A stretch of 64,000 nucleotides of DNA from UBA710 sp051655145 (GCA_051655145.1 JBOFZK010000068.1:1-64000); one strand, 5' to 3'. Shown: positions 9,586 to 21,038, numbered from the stretch's first letter. Numbers and translations: made by a program. The notes: generated by a model not told the origin, from the letters alone.

Positions 9586-10728
9586 ATGTCAATAGTAAAA
9601 AATTTTAAAAAAGCTTATGTTGCTTCAACGGTAGTTATTTATTTTAATGATGATGATTTGGAAGATTTTTCAAACCTTCATAAAACAATAAGAGAAAATA
9701 CAAAATTTATCAAAATCGGATCTGATTGAAAAAATAATTTAGATAGAAAATATAAAGATAATTTTTATTGTAATAAATTAGATGAAACTTTTTTATCATG
9801 AGATACTGAAAAAATTAATGAAGACAACAAAAAAGCTCCAATGAGTCCTAATACTTTTTTTAATGTTAATGATTCAAAATTAAATAGCATTTTATCAAAT
9901 AAAGATTTAGCAATAATTGTTTATAAAGATCAAAATAAAAGTGTTTTAGGTTATATAGAAAAATTAGTTTTATATTTAGCTAAATATGATGTATTTTCAT
10001 TTCATTTCATGATTGATTCATTTATTAAAAGTAAAAAAGCTCAAAAAGAATTACAAAATATTAAAGCCCTTTGTGCTAAAAAAAGACAAGTAATTGTTAA
10101 AATCAGTGAATATAATGTTTTACAAGCATATAAAATTAAAGATATTTCTTTAGATTCTAGAAATTTTTATTCATCTAAATTTATAAGATCATCTATAGAA
10201 TCATTTTTAGTTCCTTTTCTAGATCCAGAATTAAACTGAGATCATTTTACTATCATAAAAAAATTATTTTATAAAGATACTAAAAACTTTAGTCTTCCAT
10301 GTATTCCTTCAATCGGATTTAGTGATTCAAAAATAGACTGAATAGATATTTCATTAATTAACGCTTTATCAAATCCTATTTTTTATGGAGCTTATAAATC
10401 AACTAATAAATTTTTAATTACTTTAAAAAGTTCATATATAACTAATAAAATGGTGGAAAGAATCAATTATATTTTCACTGAAATTATTGGAACAAATGTT
10501 GAAGTTGTTATTTCTAAATATATTAGTGATTTTGATATAGAAATTTTTGCTCAAATAGGAATAATTGCTATTGGTGCAAATGAAGAAACATTAGTAGAAG
10601 ATAAAGATGTTATAAAAAAAGAGATTTCTAGAATGATTAGAAAAATCGAAGAATCTAAACATATTTTTGATAATGATGAAACTAAAACATTATTAATAGA
10701 TTTACCATTTAAAAAATTAAATATATAA
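9586..10728 (+). CDS. Degenerate FtsZ-like protein without GTPase signature
   Basis: The protein has 380 residues, the usual FtsZ length, and I can lay it along FtsZ from end to end. FtsZ has GGGTGTG after the ADMVFVTAG strand; here the strand is KDLAIIVY and the loop is KDQNKSVLG (from about 114), so the tubulin signature is gone. The segment FIKSKKAQKELQNIKAL then VIVKISEYNVLQ follows the FEGRKR and LIVIPNDRIL order. LNWD (216-219) keeps the Asn and first Asp of the T7 loop. The second domain (about 250-335) ends in GIIAIGA, like the FtsZ VIATG strand. The C-terminus, LLIDLPFKKL, resembles the FtsZ tail peptide. GTP binding is probably lost. The family call is my own alignment by eye. Confidence 0.65.
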
Positions 10729-10762
10729 AATTATATATTTATATATAAATATAAAAAAATAA

Positions 10763-10770
10763 TGTATAAT
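10763..10770 (+). promoter_or_regulatory. Extended -10 promoter of the pst operon
   Basis: TGTATAAT ends 11 bases before the pstS ATG and no Shine-Dalgarno sequence intervenes, so the pst mRNA is likely leaderless or nearly so. Confidence 0.6.
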
Positions 10771-10781
10771 AAAGTTGATAT

Positions 10782-11834
10782 ATGAAAAAGAAATTTATTC
10801 TTTTATCAAGTTTGTTGCTTGTATCCTCTACTGCTTTAGTTGTTGGCTTTGCGGTCCCTTGAAGTAATAATTTTCAAATTCTTAATGCTGCTGGTTCTTC
10901 TGCTGTTCAACCATTGTTATCTCAAATTTCAAATATTTATAAAGCGAGTGACGTAGTTACTCAAGCCGGAGGTTCTGGGGCTGGTATTCAAGCTATTGCA
11001 AATGGAACTAAAGACATTGGAATGGCTTCAAAAGATCCTGGAATTATCAAAGATGGTGAAACAGGTAAATTTTATAAAAATTGAATGGATAATAAAATTA
11101 AAACTGTAACTATTGCCTGAGATGGTATAGGAATTATTTATAAATCAAGTAATAATGCTCAAACTTTAGATATTAATAAAACAACAATAAATAAAATTTA
11201 TAATGCTTTTGCTGGAAATGAGCAATTTAGTTTTAGACAAATTGATGATACATTTAATGATGATTCTATTCTAGTTCCATATGCAAGAGCTGGTGGATCA
11301 AATATTTCAGGAACAGCAGGAGCTTTTGCTGATGATTCTCATTTAAAACCAAATATTGCTCTTGATCCAGTAATTAAAGCTATTTTAAAAGATGGAAGTT
11401 ATGGAAGACATACTACATCAACTGCAGAAGCTAATTCACAAGTTTGGGATTTTGTAAAAGATAAAGGTAATGGAACGATTACATATCTTTCATCTGGTTT
11501 TATTTTAAATAATAAAGCTATGATTGAGGGTGCTGGATTTAAAATAGCAACTTATGAAAATGTTCCAATGGAAATAGAAAAAATATCTAATGGATATAAT
11601 TGATATAGACCATTAAATCTTATGATTTCATTAACTAAAAATAAAGAAATATTGGAAGCTAATAAACAATTAATAACAGCTATTTTAAATCTTGATGGTA
11701 CAAGCCAAGTTATTGAAGATTTAATAAAAAGAGAAGGTTATGTAAATATTACTGAAGCACAAAAAAACTCAATGAAGATAAATAAAGAATTTTGAGTGGA
11801 TGATATAACATTAGGTTACTCGGGGGCTAAATAA
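10782..11834 (+). CDS. pstS: Phosphate ABC transporter substrate-binding protein
   Basis: The protein has 350 residues and a PstS-type fold: AAGSSAVQPL near the N-terminus, GGSGAGIQAI, and RAGGSNISGTAGAF, which lines the phosphate site. It would capture phosphate outside the membrane for the PstCA channel. The N-terminal hydrophobic stretch (about 5-26) contains no cysteine, so unlike most mycoplasma binding proteins it is not a lipoprotein and is probably held by an uncleaved anchor or released. It is the first gene of pstS-pstCA-pstB-phoU; the next gene starts 5 bases after its stop. Confidence 0.93.
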
Positions 11835-11839
11835 AAAAT

Positions 11840-13813
11840 ATGGCTTTTTTAAATGAAACAATTTTCGAAAAGAAGAAGAGGAATAATACCGTTTTTAAAA
11901 CAATCTCTATTATTTCTTCTTTATTTATGGGGATTGTTTTTTTTGGTTTAATAATGACCATTTTATTACAATCAATTAAAGGTTTCCAAGAATTTGGTTT
12001 TAAAAATATTTTATTTACATCTAATTTTAATTCAACTGAAAAATCTTTTTGAATTCCTTTTACAGTAACAATTCTAAGTTCTGCTATTGCCTTATTAATA
12101 GCTGTTCCTTTAGGAATACGGGTGGCAATATTTGCAAAATATAGATTAAATAAAAAATGAAGTAATAGAGTTATTCTATTTTTTCAAACCCTTTCTGGTA
12201 TTCCTTCAGTTATCTTTGGTTTATTTGCAGTTAATTCATTAGGTTTTATGTTGAATTTAATGTTTGGGGTAAGTAAAAACTCAATTTTCAATTCATCAAT
12301 AATGCTTGCTTTTATGGTTCTGCCATCAATTATTTCTCTTACTACTGAATCATTAAATTCAATTGATAAAAATATTTATAATAATGCTCTTGCTCTTGGT
12401 TCTTCTTCAACAACATCAATTTATAAAGTATGTAAAAAAGCTGCAAAACAAGGAATCATAGTAGCTGTTATTATTTCATTATCAAGAGCAATTGGGGAAT
12501 CAATGGCCGTTTCTATGATTCTTCAATCACAACCATCATCAGAACTTTTTAATAATGATTTTTTCTCAATATTAAATTCTAGTGGTCAATCATTAGGAGC
12601 ATATATTTCAACAGCGATGTTTGCCGATTCAGATCCTGAAAAAATTAGACCTCTTCTATATGCATTTGGATTTATTATGCTTATTATTTCAATGATTTTA
12701 AATTTAATTGTAACTACTCTAATATATAAAAGAAAATCTGGAGAAAAAATTCAAAAATTTACAGTTAAAATAATATATTTTATTTTATTTGTTCCATATT
12801 TATTAAGAGAAAAAATAGAATATATGACTTTTAAAACAGAATATAAGTTAGATAAAGATGAACTTTCAAATACTTTTTCTTATATAAAAGATCGAAAACA
12901 AAATTATAAAATGAGAGACTTTTATTCTTGATATAAAATGTTTTGAGAATACTTTTCTATAGTATTAGGTTTATTGTTTTTAATGTGAATTACACTTGAT
13001 ATTGTAATTAATGGTTTTCAAGCTATTCATAGTAGTCCAGATACTTTTACTAATTTTGGGAAAAACTCTATTGCTCAATCATTATTAAATACGCTTTTAA
13101 TAATAATTGTTACTTTATTAATTGGTTTCCCAATTTCATTAATGATTGCAATTTATTTAAATGAATATGCGAAAAATAAAAAACTAAAAATTACAATTAC
13201 TTTTTTCCTAGATTCATTAGGTTCTACTCCTTCTATTCTTTTTGGTATATTTGGTTTATTATTTTTTATACAAACTCTTGGTTGAACTTATACTGGTAGA
13301 ACAGGAAACTCTTTAATTGCCGGAGCTTTAACTCTAATAATAGTTGTTGTTCCATCATTTACAAGATTACTTGAAAGAAACTTAAAAGCAATTCCGGATG
13401 AAGTAAGAATAAATGCATATGCTTTAGGAAGTTCTAAATTTGAAACAATAAGAAAATTAATTCTTCCTCCAGCAATTAATTCAATGTCAGCTTCAATAGT
13501 TTCTACAATAGGAAGAATATTATCAGAAACAGCTCCACTTTATTTAACAGCCGGTCTTTCTTCTTCTGTTCAAACATCTTTATTAACTCCGGGAACAACT
13601 TTAACAACAAATATTTATTCACAAATTTTTTCAACAAACCCAAATGCTACAAATGTTCAATTTCAGGCAGCTCTTGTTACTTTAGTCTTTGTTTTCTTTT
13701 TAATTATGATCGCTTATTTAATAATTCCTAATTGAGGAATATTTATGGAAAAATTTCATTATATAAAGGATTATATTAAATTGAAAGTAAAAAAGGAGCC
13801 AAAGAATGCTTAA
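11840..13813 (+). CDS. pstA: Fused phosphate ABC transporter permease PstC-PstA
   Basis: The product is a 657-residue membrane protein made of two permease halves. Each half has the binding-protein-dependent permease loop: ALGSSSTTSIYKVC with SRAIGES in the first (PstC-like), and ALGSSKFETIRKLILP with GRILSETAP in the second (PstA-like). A charged linker (about 315-370) joins them. Fused PstCA proteins occur in other mycoplasmas such as M. genitalium, so the fusion is a lineage trait. The stop overlaps the pstB start by 8 bases. Confidence 0.92.
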
Positions 13814-14636
13814 ATTTTGAAAAAAGAAAAATAACAAGGAAAATGAAGTTAAATTCGAAGAAGCTATTGAAAACCATAAAGATAATAATGTTTTTATCAT
13901 TAAAAATTTCTCTATTTGATATGGTCAAAAGCAAGCTTTATTTAATATTGATACAACAATTAAATTAAATAAAATAACAGCTTTTATAGGTCCTTCTGGT
14001 TGTGGAAAATCTACTCTTTTAAGATCGTTAAACAGAATGAATGATTTAATTGATAGTGTTAGATATGAAGGAGCAATTTATTTTGAAGGAAAAAATATTA
14101 ATAATAAAAATACACAAGTTCCTTTATTAAGAACAAGAGTTGGAATGGTTTTCCAAAAACCTACTCCTTTCCCTCTTTCTATTTATGAAAATGTTGCTTT
14201 TGGTCCTAGATCGAATGGAATAAATAATAAAGAAGTTCTTGATCAAATAGTAGAAAAGTCTTTAAAATCAGCTGCACTATGAGAAGAAGTTAAAAATCAA
14301 ATTCATGACCCAGGTACTAGTTTATCTGGAGGACAACAACAAAAGCTTTGTATTGCAAGAACAATTGCTATAGAGCCCGATGTTATTTTAATGGATGAAC
14401 CAACATCTGCTCTTGACCCTATTTCAACATCTAAAGTTGAGGAATTAATTTTAGAACTTAAAAAGAAATATACAATTATTATTGTAACTCACTCAATGGC
14501 TCAAGCACAAAGAATTAGCGATTACACTAAATTTTTTTATAAAGGTGAAATAATTGAAAGTAGATCAACAAAAAATCTATTTTTAAATCCAAAAAAATCT
14601 TTAACAAAAGATTATATAAATGGAAAGATAGGATAA
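13806..14636 (+). CDS. pstB: Phosphate ABC transporter ATP-binding protein
   Basis: The protein has 276 residues with Walker A GPSGCGKST, the PstB-typical QKPTPFPLSIYENV, signature LSGGQQQK, Walker B VILMDEPTSALDP and the H-loop THSMAQAQR. It powers phosphate import. An N-terminal extension of about 28 charged residues precedes the ABC domain. AAGGAG lies before the ATG, inside the 3' end of the permease gene, so translation is coupled. Confidence 0.96.
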
Positions 14637-14640
14637 AAAT

Positions 14641-15285
14641 ATGTCAACAAATTATAAATTGGTATTAGCCTCAGAAAAAAAACTTAAAAAACTTGTTTTT
14701 GATTTTATTTCTTTTTGTTACGAAACTCATAAATGTATGTGAGAAAAAATATGAGAGAGAAAAGAGTTCTTTGATGTCTTTGATTGAGTTAATAAAAGAG
14801 TTTTATTAGCACAAGAAATGGAAAGAGATCTAGTAGATGAATGTATTTGAATTATTTCAAAAGATTCTCCAAGAGCTAATCATTTAAGAATTATTATCTC
14901 TTTTATTTATCAAACAAAAGATATTGAAAGAGCTATTAATTACGCTAGTTCTATAATGAAAACTATTTCAAGAACAAGTATTTCATTAAAAGAACTGGAA
15001 ATGATTAAAGATCTAATTGAGAAATACTTAAAAACAATGAAGGAATTAATTAGCTTATATGATTCAAAAGTAAATTCTTCAAAATTTGAAACATCAGAAA
15101 TTATAGTATCTAATTTTTCTGATTTCGCTTGAAGTATAAATAAACCGCTAAAAAGCAAAATTAAAGATGATCTTCATGATGATGATAAATACTTTTTATT
15201 GTATACAATAATGAAAAATATTGAAAATAGTATTGGAAGACTTAAAAATATTTTCCATGTAATTTATCCAATAAAAGAAAATTAA
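14641..15285 (+). CDS. phoU: PhoU-like phosphate transport regulator
   Basis: The protein has 214 residues and is nearly all helical, starting 4 bases after pstB. PhoU proteins are two three-helix bundles that bind metals and restrain the Pst transporter. Here the pattern with DWVNKRVLLAQEMERDLVDE and HLRIIISFIYQTKDIERAIN fits that repeat, with DIERA resembling the conserved second-bundle motif. Position at the end of the pst operon supports the call. Its stop overlaps the stop region of the convergent MATE gene by 3 bases. Confidence 0.85.
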
Positions 15286-16790
15286 AATATTTTTTCGTTT
15301 GAAATATTTTCTATTTCTATTTGTTTAATTGGGTTTGTTAATTTTATAGCTCAATTAATTTTTTTGTATATTAAATAAGCAAAAAGTAGTTTTGGTAATT
15401 GATTTGATTCGATTATAAATAAAATAGCGATAGGATTTAAATCTTTTAAATATCCCATAAATGAAAGTGGAGATAATACACAACATCAAAAAATAGAAAT
15501 AAAAGCATCAGAAACAATGATTATTTTTGTTCCTCCTGATCTAATTGAATAATATAGAACCGAAAACATTCCTTGGGATAAAATAATAATTAACATCACA
15601 AGCTGACCTAGCATTGATAATAAAATAATTTTTTTATTATCAGCAATCATCTCTGGACTTGGATTAAGAGGTAATGGACTTAATATTCCATTTACTCAAA
15701 AAGACATAACTCCAATAACTAAACAAACAAAAATAGAAACAATAAAACCCCAATTAAGTAATTTCTTACAATTTTCTTTTGCTTTAGCAATATCTCCTCT
15801 TCCTAAATACACACCAATTAATACGGCCGAAGAAGAAGCCATTCCTGGCCAGATAACTTCTGTAAATTGTAAAACAAGAGTAACGTTAGTCATAACTGAA
15901 ACATTGACGACTTCTTGAGGAGTGCCTGCCGAATACCGAAGCAAGGATAATATTAAAAACATATTGGTTACACCAAAAAATAAATCATTTAAAAATATTG
16001 AATAGGCTGTTACATTTGTTTTTTTAAAAACCTCTTTTTCTATTTTAAGATTTTTAAAAAAATTAATTGGGTCATTTTTTTTAAAAGAGAGATAAATTAG
16101 TAAAAAAGCTATTTGAATTATTCTCGCTATTCCTGTTGAAACAGCTACAAACATAATACTTAATTCTGGATTATCTTGGAAAACAAAAATAAAAACTGGA
16201 TCAAGGATAATATTCGTTATTAGTCCTGCAATTGCTGCATATAATGAAATATTAGCTCTTTTTGTTTCTTGCAAGGAAAAAGAAAGTCCAATTGCGATTA
16301 TGTAGGGGAAGAATGTTCATGCACTTCAAAATAAATAAATTGATGCATAATGAATAATTTTTTTCACTTCTTCACCATTGGTTCCTGAAATATTACCAGA
16401 GGCAAAGAGAATGAATTGTTCAGGGATTGTCATAAACAGAATCACCATAGGCAGGGCAATTAATATTCCACTTCATATTCTATAGAATGTTATTTGACGG
16501 GTTTTAGAAAATTCTTTCGAGCCAAAGTATTGACTCATCATTATGGATGTTCCTCCTAGTCAACCAATAATTATTAAAATTAAAAGAGTAATAAAGGGAT
16601 TAGCAAGCCCTAAAGCCGTTTTTGCTATTTCTCCATCTTGACTTAAAAGAATTGCTAATGAGAAATTATCAACATAAATAACTGCAATTGAAAAAAAGGC
16701 TTGAATAGCCGATGGAAAAAATGTTTTAGCTAGTGTTTTTAAAAACTTTTTGTCCCCAAAATGTTTTTCAATTTTATTTGTTGATATCAT
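15282..16790 (-). CDS. MATE-family multidrug/cation efflux transporter
   Basis: The product is a 502-residue membrane protein with about 12 hydrophobic segments in two similar halves, as in MATE exporters. The first half has FFPSAIQAFFSIAVIYVDNF and ALGLANPF near the N-terminus, and the second half repeats the pattern around EVIWPGMASSSAVLIG. The substrate cannot be predicted. A TATAAT 5 bases before the ATG lies inside the 3' end of rsmI's flank, implying a leaderless transcript. It uses TGG as well as TGA for Trp and its base composition looks slightly less AT-rich than its neighbours. Confidence 0.88.
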
Positions 16791-16795
16791 AATTT

Positions 16796-16801
16796 ATTAT
16801 A
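16796..16801 (-). promoter_or_regulatory. -10 hexamer for MATE gene
   Basis: TATAAT on the minus strand ends 5 bases before the ATG at 16790, with no ribosome site, so the start codon is expected at or near the transcript 5' end. Confidence 0.55.
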
Positions 16802-16803
16802 AA

Positions 16804-17520
16804 TTATATATCTTTATCATTTTTACTATACTTATTAATTTTAGTTCGTTTCTTTTTAGGAATATTTAATACCAAACAAAATTCTCCTTTTTTATTTTCT
16901 TCATTTATTAAAGGTAAAATTTGCTTTGCAGTTCCTTCAAAAAAAGATTCATTTATTTTAGTCATTTCCTTAGCTAAAAATACTTTTTCTTCACCTTTAA
17001 AAACATAATCAATAGTTTCTAAAGAAACTAATAACTTATGTGTTGATACAAAATAAATATAAGTTCCTGTTTCTAATTTAGATAATTCATTTGTTATTGA
17101 TTCTTTATTATGTTTTAAAAAACCTTTAAAGAAAAAGGTATTATCAAAAGAAGACCAAACAAAAGCTGTTGTAACAGAACTAACTCCAGGAATTATTGTT
17201 ACTTCAATATTTTCTTTTTTAGCATCATTTATAATTACAAAACCAGGATCTGATATTAAAGGCATACCTGCATCTGAAATAATAGCTACACTTTTACCTT
17301 GTTTTATTAAATTAATAATTCCTTTAGATGAGTTTTTTTCATTAAAAGAATGATAAGAAATAAGTTTAGAAGAAGTTATATCATAATGGTTTAATAACTT
17401 AATACTATTTCTTTTATCTTCGCAAGCTATAATATCTACTTCTTTAAGGGTGTTTATAGCACGATAAGTTATATCTCCAAGATTTCCAATCGGAGTTCCT
17501 ACTATAAATATTTTAGACAT
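16804..17520 (-). CDS. rsmI: 16S rRNA (cytidine-1402 2'-O)-methyltransferase
   Basis: The protein has 238 residues and carries the RsmI hallmarks: VGTPIGNLGDIT at the N-terminus, ACEDKRNS, SDAGMPLISDPG and IPGVSS, all part of the SAM-binding tetrapyrrole-methylase fold. It modifies C1402 in the ribosomal decoding centre. I chose the ATG at 17520 over the TTG just before it. The start lies inside the end of holB (8-base overlap), so both are in one transcript. Confidence 0.95.
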   Translation of the reverse strand: MSKIFIVGTPIGNLGDITYRAINTLKEVDIIACEDKRNSIKLLNHYDITSSKLISYHSFNEKNSSKGIINLIKQGKSVAIISDAGMPLISDPGFVIINDAKKENIEVTIIPGVSSVTTAFVWSSFDNTFFFKGFLKHNKESITNELSKLETGTYIYFVSTHKLLVSLETIDYVFKGEEKVFLAKEMTKINESFFEGTAKQILPLINEENKKGEFCLVLNIPKKKRTKINKYSKNDKDI

Positions 17521-18442
17521 CAAATGAACTTTCTAAAGCAATTAAATATTTTTCTTTTTGTAATGCAAAATTCCCATGTTTGTTAATTGAAGATTTTAAA
17601 TCATTGCCCGCAACTAAAATAGTTTCAAGATTAAAATTTAATGAAGAAAAACTATTCATTAATTTTTGATAATTTTTAAAAACAACTATTTCTTTTTTGG
17701 CAAGTTCTAAAAATAATATTTCTAATATATTAACTATATTTTCATAATTTTTTTTATTCAATTTTAAATGAAGCATTGTTCTTAAACTTTCTTTATTGAT
17801 TTTAATTTCTTCTAAGCTTTTCATTAGGTCTTTAAAATCTTTTTTAAATAATTCAAAATTATCTTCTATTTTTTGTTTATTATTTCCATAAATAGAAATT
17901 AATATTTCTTCATATCCTTCAAATTGTTTTTCTTGTTTTAATGAATCAATTAAATACTGATTTGGTTTTGGTTTTATATAAATATTTTGTGTTCTAGATT
18001 TTATAGTTGATATTACTTTACTAATTCTATTTGTAGTCATTATAATAACTGTATTTTTTGTTGGTTCTTCTATAAATTTTAATAAGGCATTTAAAGAATG
18101 CAATGATGCTTGATCAACGTCTTGGATAAAAAGTATTTTTAGTTTATCTTTTACAAGTGATGTTTCTTGTAATTTATTTAAAGTTGCTAATATAATTTCA
18201 TTTTTTGAAATAAAATTATTTTCTGGTTTTATTAAGGTTAAATCTGGATAATTTAAATCTTCTATTTTAATAGCGTTTTTATATTGATCCTTTTTATCTG
18301 ATATTAATATTTTGATTGCTTGAAATGCTGGGGTAAAAATATCTGTTTTTTTATTTCCGTAAAACAAAAAAGCATGAAACAATTTATTGTTTTTTTTCAT
18401 GTTCTCAAATATTTTTAATTCAGGGTTAATAGAATAGTTCAT
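17513..18442 (-). CDS. holB: DNA polymerase III delta' subunit (clamp loader)
   Basis: The protein has 309 residues of the AAA+ clamp-loader type. HAFLFYG replaces the usual HAYLF-G start, then IQDVDQASLHSLNALLKFIEEP and TTNRISKVISTIKSR give the Walker B-like and SRC-like regions. The Walker A site is degenerate (YGNKKTD), as is normal for delta', which does not hydrolyse ATP. A TATAAT 6 bases before the ATG suggests a leaderless mRNA shared with rsmI. Confidence 0.9.
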   Translation of the reverse strand: MNYSINPELKIFENMKKNNKLFHAFLFYGNKKTDIFTPAFQAIKILISDKKDQYKNAIKIEDLNYPDLTLIKPENNFISKNEIILATLNKLQETSLVKDKLKILFIQDVDQASLHSLNALLKFIEEPTKNTVIIMTTNRISKVISTIKSRTQNIYIKPKPNQYLIDSLKQEKQFEGYEEILISIYGNNKQKIEDNFELFKKDFKDLMKSLEEIKINKESLRTMLHLKLNKKNYENIVNILEILFLELAKKEIVVFKNYQKLMNSFSSLNFNLETILVAGNDLKSSINKHGNFALQKEKYLIALESSFDV

Positions 18443-18448
18443 ATAAGA

Positions 18449-18454
18449 ATTATA
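18449..18454 (-). promoter_or_regulatory. -10 hexamer for holB-rsmI
   Basis: TATAAT on the minus strand ends 6 bases before the holB ATG. It shares a 66-bp divergent spacer with the ymdB promoter. Confidence 0.6.
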
Positions 18455-18496
18455 CTTATTGTTTTTAAAAAAAATAAAATCAAAAAATAATTTATA

Positions 18497-18502
18497 TATA
18501 AT
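18497..18502 (+). promoter_or_regulatory. -10 hexamer for ymdB-like gene
   Basis: TATAAT ends 6 bases before the ATG at 18509, with no Shine-Dalgarno sequence. Confidence 0.6.
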
Positions 18503-18508
18503 AATTAA

Positions 18509-19306
18509 ATGAATGATTATTTAAACGTATTATTTATTGGTGATATATTTGGCAAATCTGGCATTAAAAAAGTCGAAAAAGAGCTATCTAACATTAAAGA
18601 AAAATATCAAATAGATCTTGTTATTGCTCAATCAGAAAATGTTTCTGGAAGAAAAGGTTTTAATAAAGAAGACTATGAAAAATTAAGCCAAATTGGTGTA
18701 GATATTTTTACAATCGGAAACCATGTTTGAGCCAATAAAGAAATATATAATTTTATTGATAATAACAATATTATAAGACCCCTAAACATAAGTAATGAAT
18801 ATCCAGGAAAAGGAGTTGGTGTTTTTGAAGTTAAGGGAAAAAAAGTAAAAGTTGCTTCGGTTTTAGGTATTACTTTTAATGAATTATTAAAACCTTGAAA
18901 ACAAGAAAAAGCAAATAACTTTTTCGATGCAATTGATATTGAAATTAAAAAAAGCGATTATGATTTTTTTATAGTTGATTTTCATGCTGAAACAACGAGT
19001 GAAAAATATGTTTTTGGACATTACTTAGATAAAATGGGAGTTGATGCAATGTTAGGTACTCATACTCATGTTCAAACAAATGATGCAAAAATTCTTAAAA
19101 ATAATATGGCTTTCATATCAGATGTAGGAATGACAGGGCCAATTGATTCATCAATCGGTGTTGAAATAGAAGCTGTTTATCAAAAAATGAGATTTAATAA
19201 TAAGCTGGTTAGATTTGAAGCATCTAATAATGAATCTGAATTTAATGGGGTTGTTTTAAACTTAAATAAAAAAGGAAGTAAAATTACTCCCCTTAAATTT
19301 ATTTAA
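18509..19306 (+). CDS. ymdB: YmdB-family metallophosphoesterase
   Basis: The protein has 265 residues with the dinuclear-metal motifs of the YmdB family in order: FIGDIFG near the N-terminus, SENVSGRKG, TIGNHVW, DFHAE and GTHTHVQT. Family members hydrolyse 2',3'-cyclic nucleotides or cyclic AMP; in Bacillus YmdB affects biofilm and motility decisions. The gene stands alone between two minus-strand operons. The substrate here is not known. Confidence 0.9.
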
Positions 19307-19313
19307 ATTTTTT

Positions 19314-20297
19314 TTATTCTTGATTTAATTTATTATATGTTTCAATTTTATCTTTAAAAACTGGTCTTGGTTTAGAAAGAGCTTCTAAAATTGGTGAAGA
19401 AGTTATTTTGTTATCATTTATACTGATTGCAAGTCCTGATTTTCCTTCTAATAATAATCTTGTAGCAGCATAACCCATTTCTGTTGCTAAAACCCTTTCA
19501 GAAGCAGTAGGAATTCCTCCTCTTTGAATATGTGAAAGAACAACTGCTCTTGTTGGAATTTTTGTTATCTTTTCAACTTCTTTAGCCATTGCATCTAAAT
19601 TGTCATATAGTAATTCAGAAATAACAACAATTACTGATTTTTTATTTTTTACATAAATTTGTGAATTAACAACATCTGCTATTTCATCAACATTTTTTTT
19701 ATTCTCAGATGTTATGATTAATTCTGCTCCACAAGCTATTCCGCTATGTAATGCTAAATCACCAGCATATCTTCCCATAACTTCTACAAAAAAGCATCTT
19801 TTATGTGAAGTTGCAGTATCACGAATTTTATCAATTGCATTAACAATGTTTTCTAAAGCAGTGTTAAATCCAATTGTAAAATCTGTTGAAGAAATATCAT
19901 TATCAATTGTTCCTGGTAATGCTATTGTTTTTACACCTAATTTATGTAAAAGTTGTGCTCCATGATATGAACCATCTCCACCAATAACAACTAAAGCTTC
20001 AATACCTAATTTATCTAAATTTTGTTTTGCTATTTTTCTTGTTTCTTCTTCTTTAAATTCAGGATATCTTGCAGAATAAATAAATGTTCCGCCTTTTGCA
20101 ATATAGTCATCAATATAAATATCTTTTGCATTAAAAATATTATTTTCAACTAAACCTTTGTATCCATAATTTACTAAAAATGTTTCAATTCCAAACATTC
20201 TAGCTGATTTAACTATTGCTCTTACAGCATTATTCATTCCTTGCGAGTCTCCACCAGAAGTTAGAACAGCTATTTTTGTTATTTTTATATTATTCAT
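19314..20297 (-). CDS. pfkA: 6-phosphofructokinase
   Basis: The protein has 327 residues, normal for bacterial ATP-dependent Pfk. It shows LTSGGDSQGMNNAVRAIV, GGDGSYHGA at the ATP site, the catalytic GTIDNDI, and EVMGRYAGDLAL and HIQRGGIPTASER in the substrate half. It commits fructose 6-phosphate to glycolysis. AAAAGGATAAAAA precedes the ATG. It is the last gene of a glycolytic run pgk, coiled-coil gene, tpiA, pfkA. Confidence 0.97.
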   Translation of the reverse strand: MNNIKITKIAVLTSGGDSQGMNNAVRAIVKSARMFGIETFLVNYGYKGLVENNIFNAKDIYIDDYIAKGGTFIYSARYPEFKEEETRKIAKQNLDKLGIEALVVIGGDGSYHGAQLLHKLGVKTIALPGTIDNDISSTDFTIGFNTALENIVNAIDKIRDTATSHKRCFFVEVMGRYAGDLALHSGIACGAELIITSENKKNVDEIADVVNSQIYVKNKKSVIVVISELLYDNLDAMAKEVEKITKIPTRAVVLSHIQRGGIPTASERVLATEMGYAATRLLLEGKSGLAISINDNKITSSPILEALSKPRPVFKDKIETYNKLNQE

Positions 20298-20321
20298 TTT
20301 TTATCCTTTTATTATTTAATA

Positions 20322-21038
20322 TTATTTTTTAATTAGAGAAGCAAATGAATTTGGTAAAAGAGAAGCTCCCCCTACTAAAGCACCATCAATATCATTTTGA
20401 GAAATTAAATTATTAATTGTCTCAGGACTTACTGATCCACCATATTGAATGATTGTTTGTTCTGATGTTAATGATCTTATAAAACCACACATTTCTTGTG
20501 CGTATTCGATTGTAGCTGTTTTACCAGTACCGATTGCTCAAATTGGTTCATAAGCAATAATAATTTTAGATAAATCTATTCCCTTTAAACCTTTTTCAAG
20601 TTGTTTTTTAATAATTTCTTTTGATAGTTTCTTTTCGTATTCATCTTCAGTTTCACCAACACAAATTATTGGTGTTATTCCATGCTTAAGAGCCATTTGT
20701 GCTTTTTCATTAACTATTGCATCAGTTTCATGTTGATATTGTCTTCTTTCTGAATGACCAATAATAGAATATTTAATTTTAAAAGAATCAAGCATATTAG
20801 CACTAATGTCTCCTGTATATGCTCCAGTCTCTTTATTTGATATATCTTGTGAAACTATTTTTAAATATTCAGGTGCTTCTTTAATAGCTTCCTGAATATT
20901 TATAAATGGAACGGCTATTCCTGCTATTAAATTTTCTTTTAAAGAAAAATTTATTTTCTTTATTTCAGCAAAAAATTCTTTTGTTTCTTGCTGGTTTTTA
21001 TTCATTTTTCAATTGCCTATAATTACTATTTTTCTCAT
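20322..21038 (-). CDS. tpiA: Triosephosphate isomerase
   Basis: The protein has 238 residues. The catalytic residues are all visible: Lys in NWKMN, His in IIGHSERR, Glu in AYEPIWAIGTG, and the phosphate loop GGSVSP. The TGA codons at the first and later Trp sites split it in standard translation. AAGGATAAAA stands before the ATG. It lies 24 bases upstream of pfkA and 38 bases downstream of the coiled-coil gene. Confidence 0.97.

Noticed and set aside
15282..16790. Horizontal transfer of the MATE gene
   Set aside because: Its composition looks only slightly less AT-rich and it still uses TGA for Trp; the signal is too weak without a codon-usage calculation.
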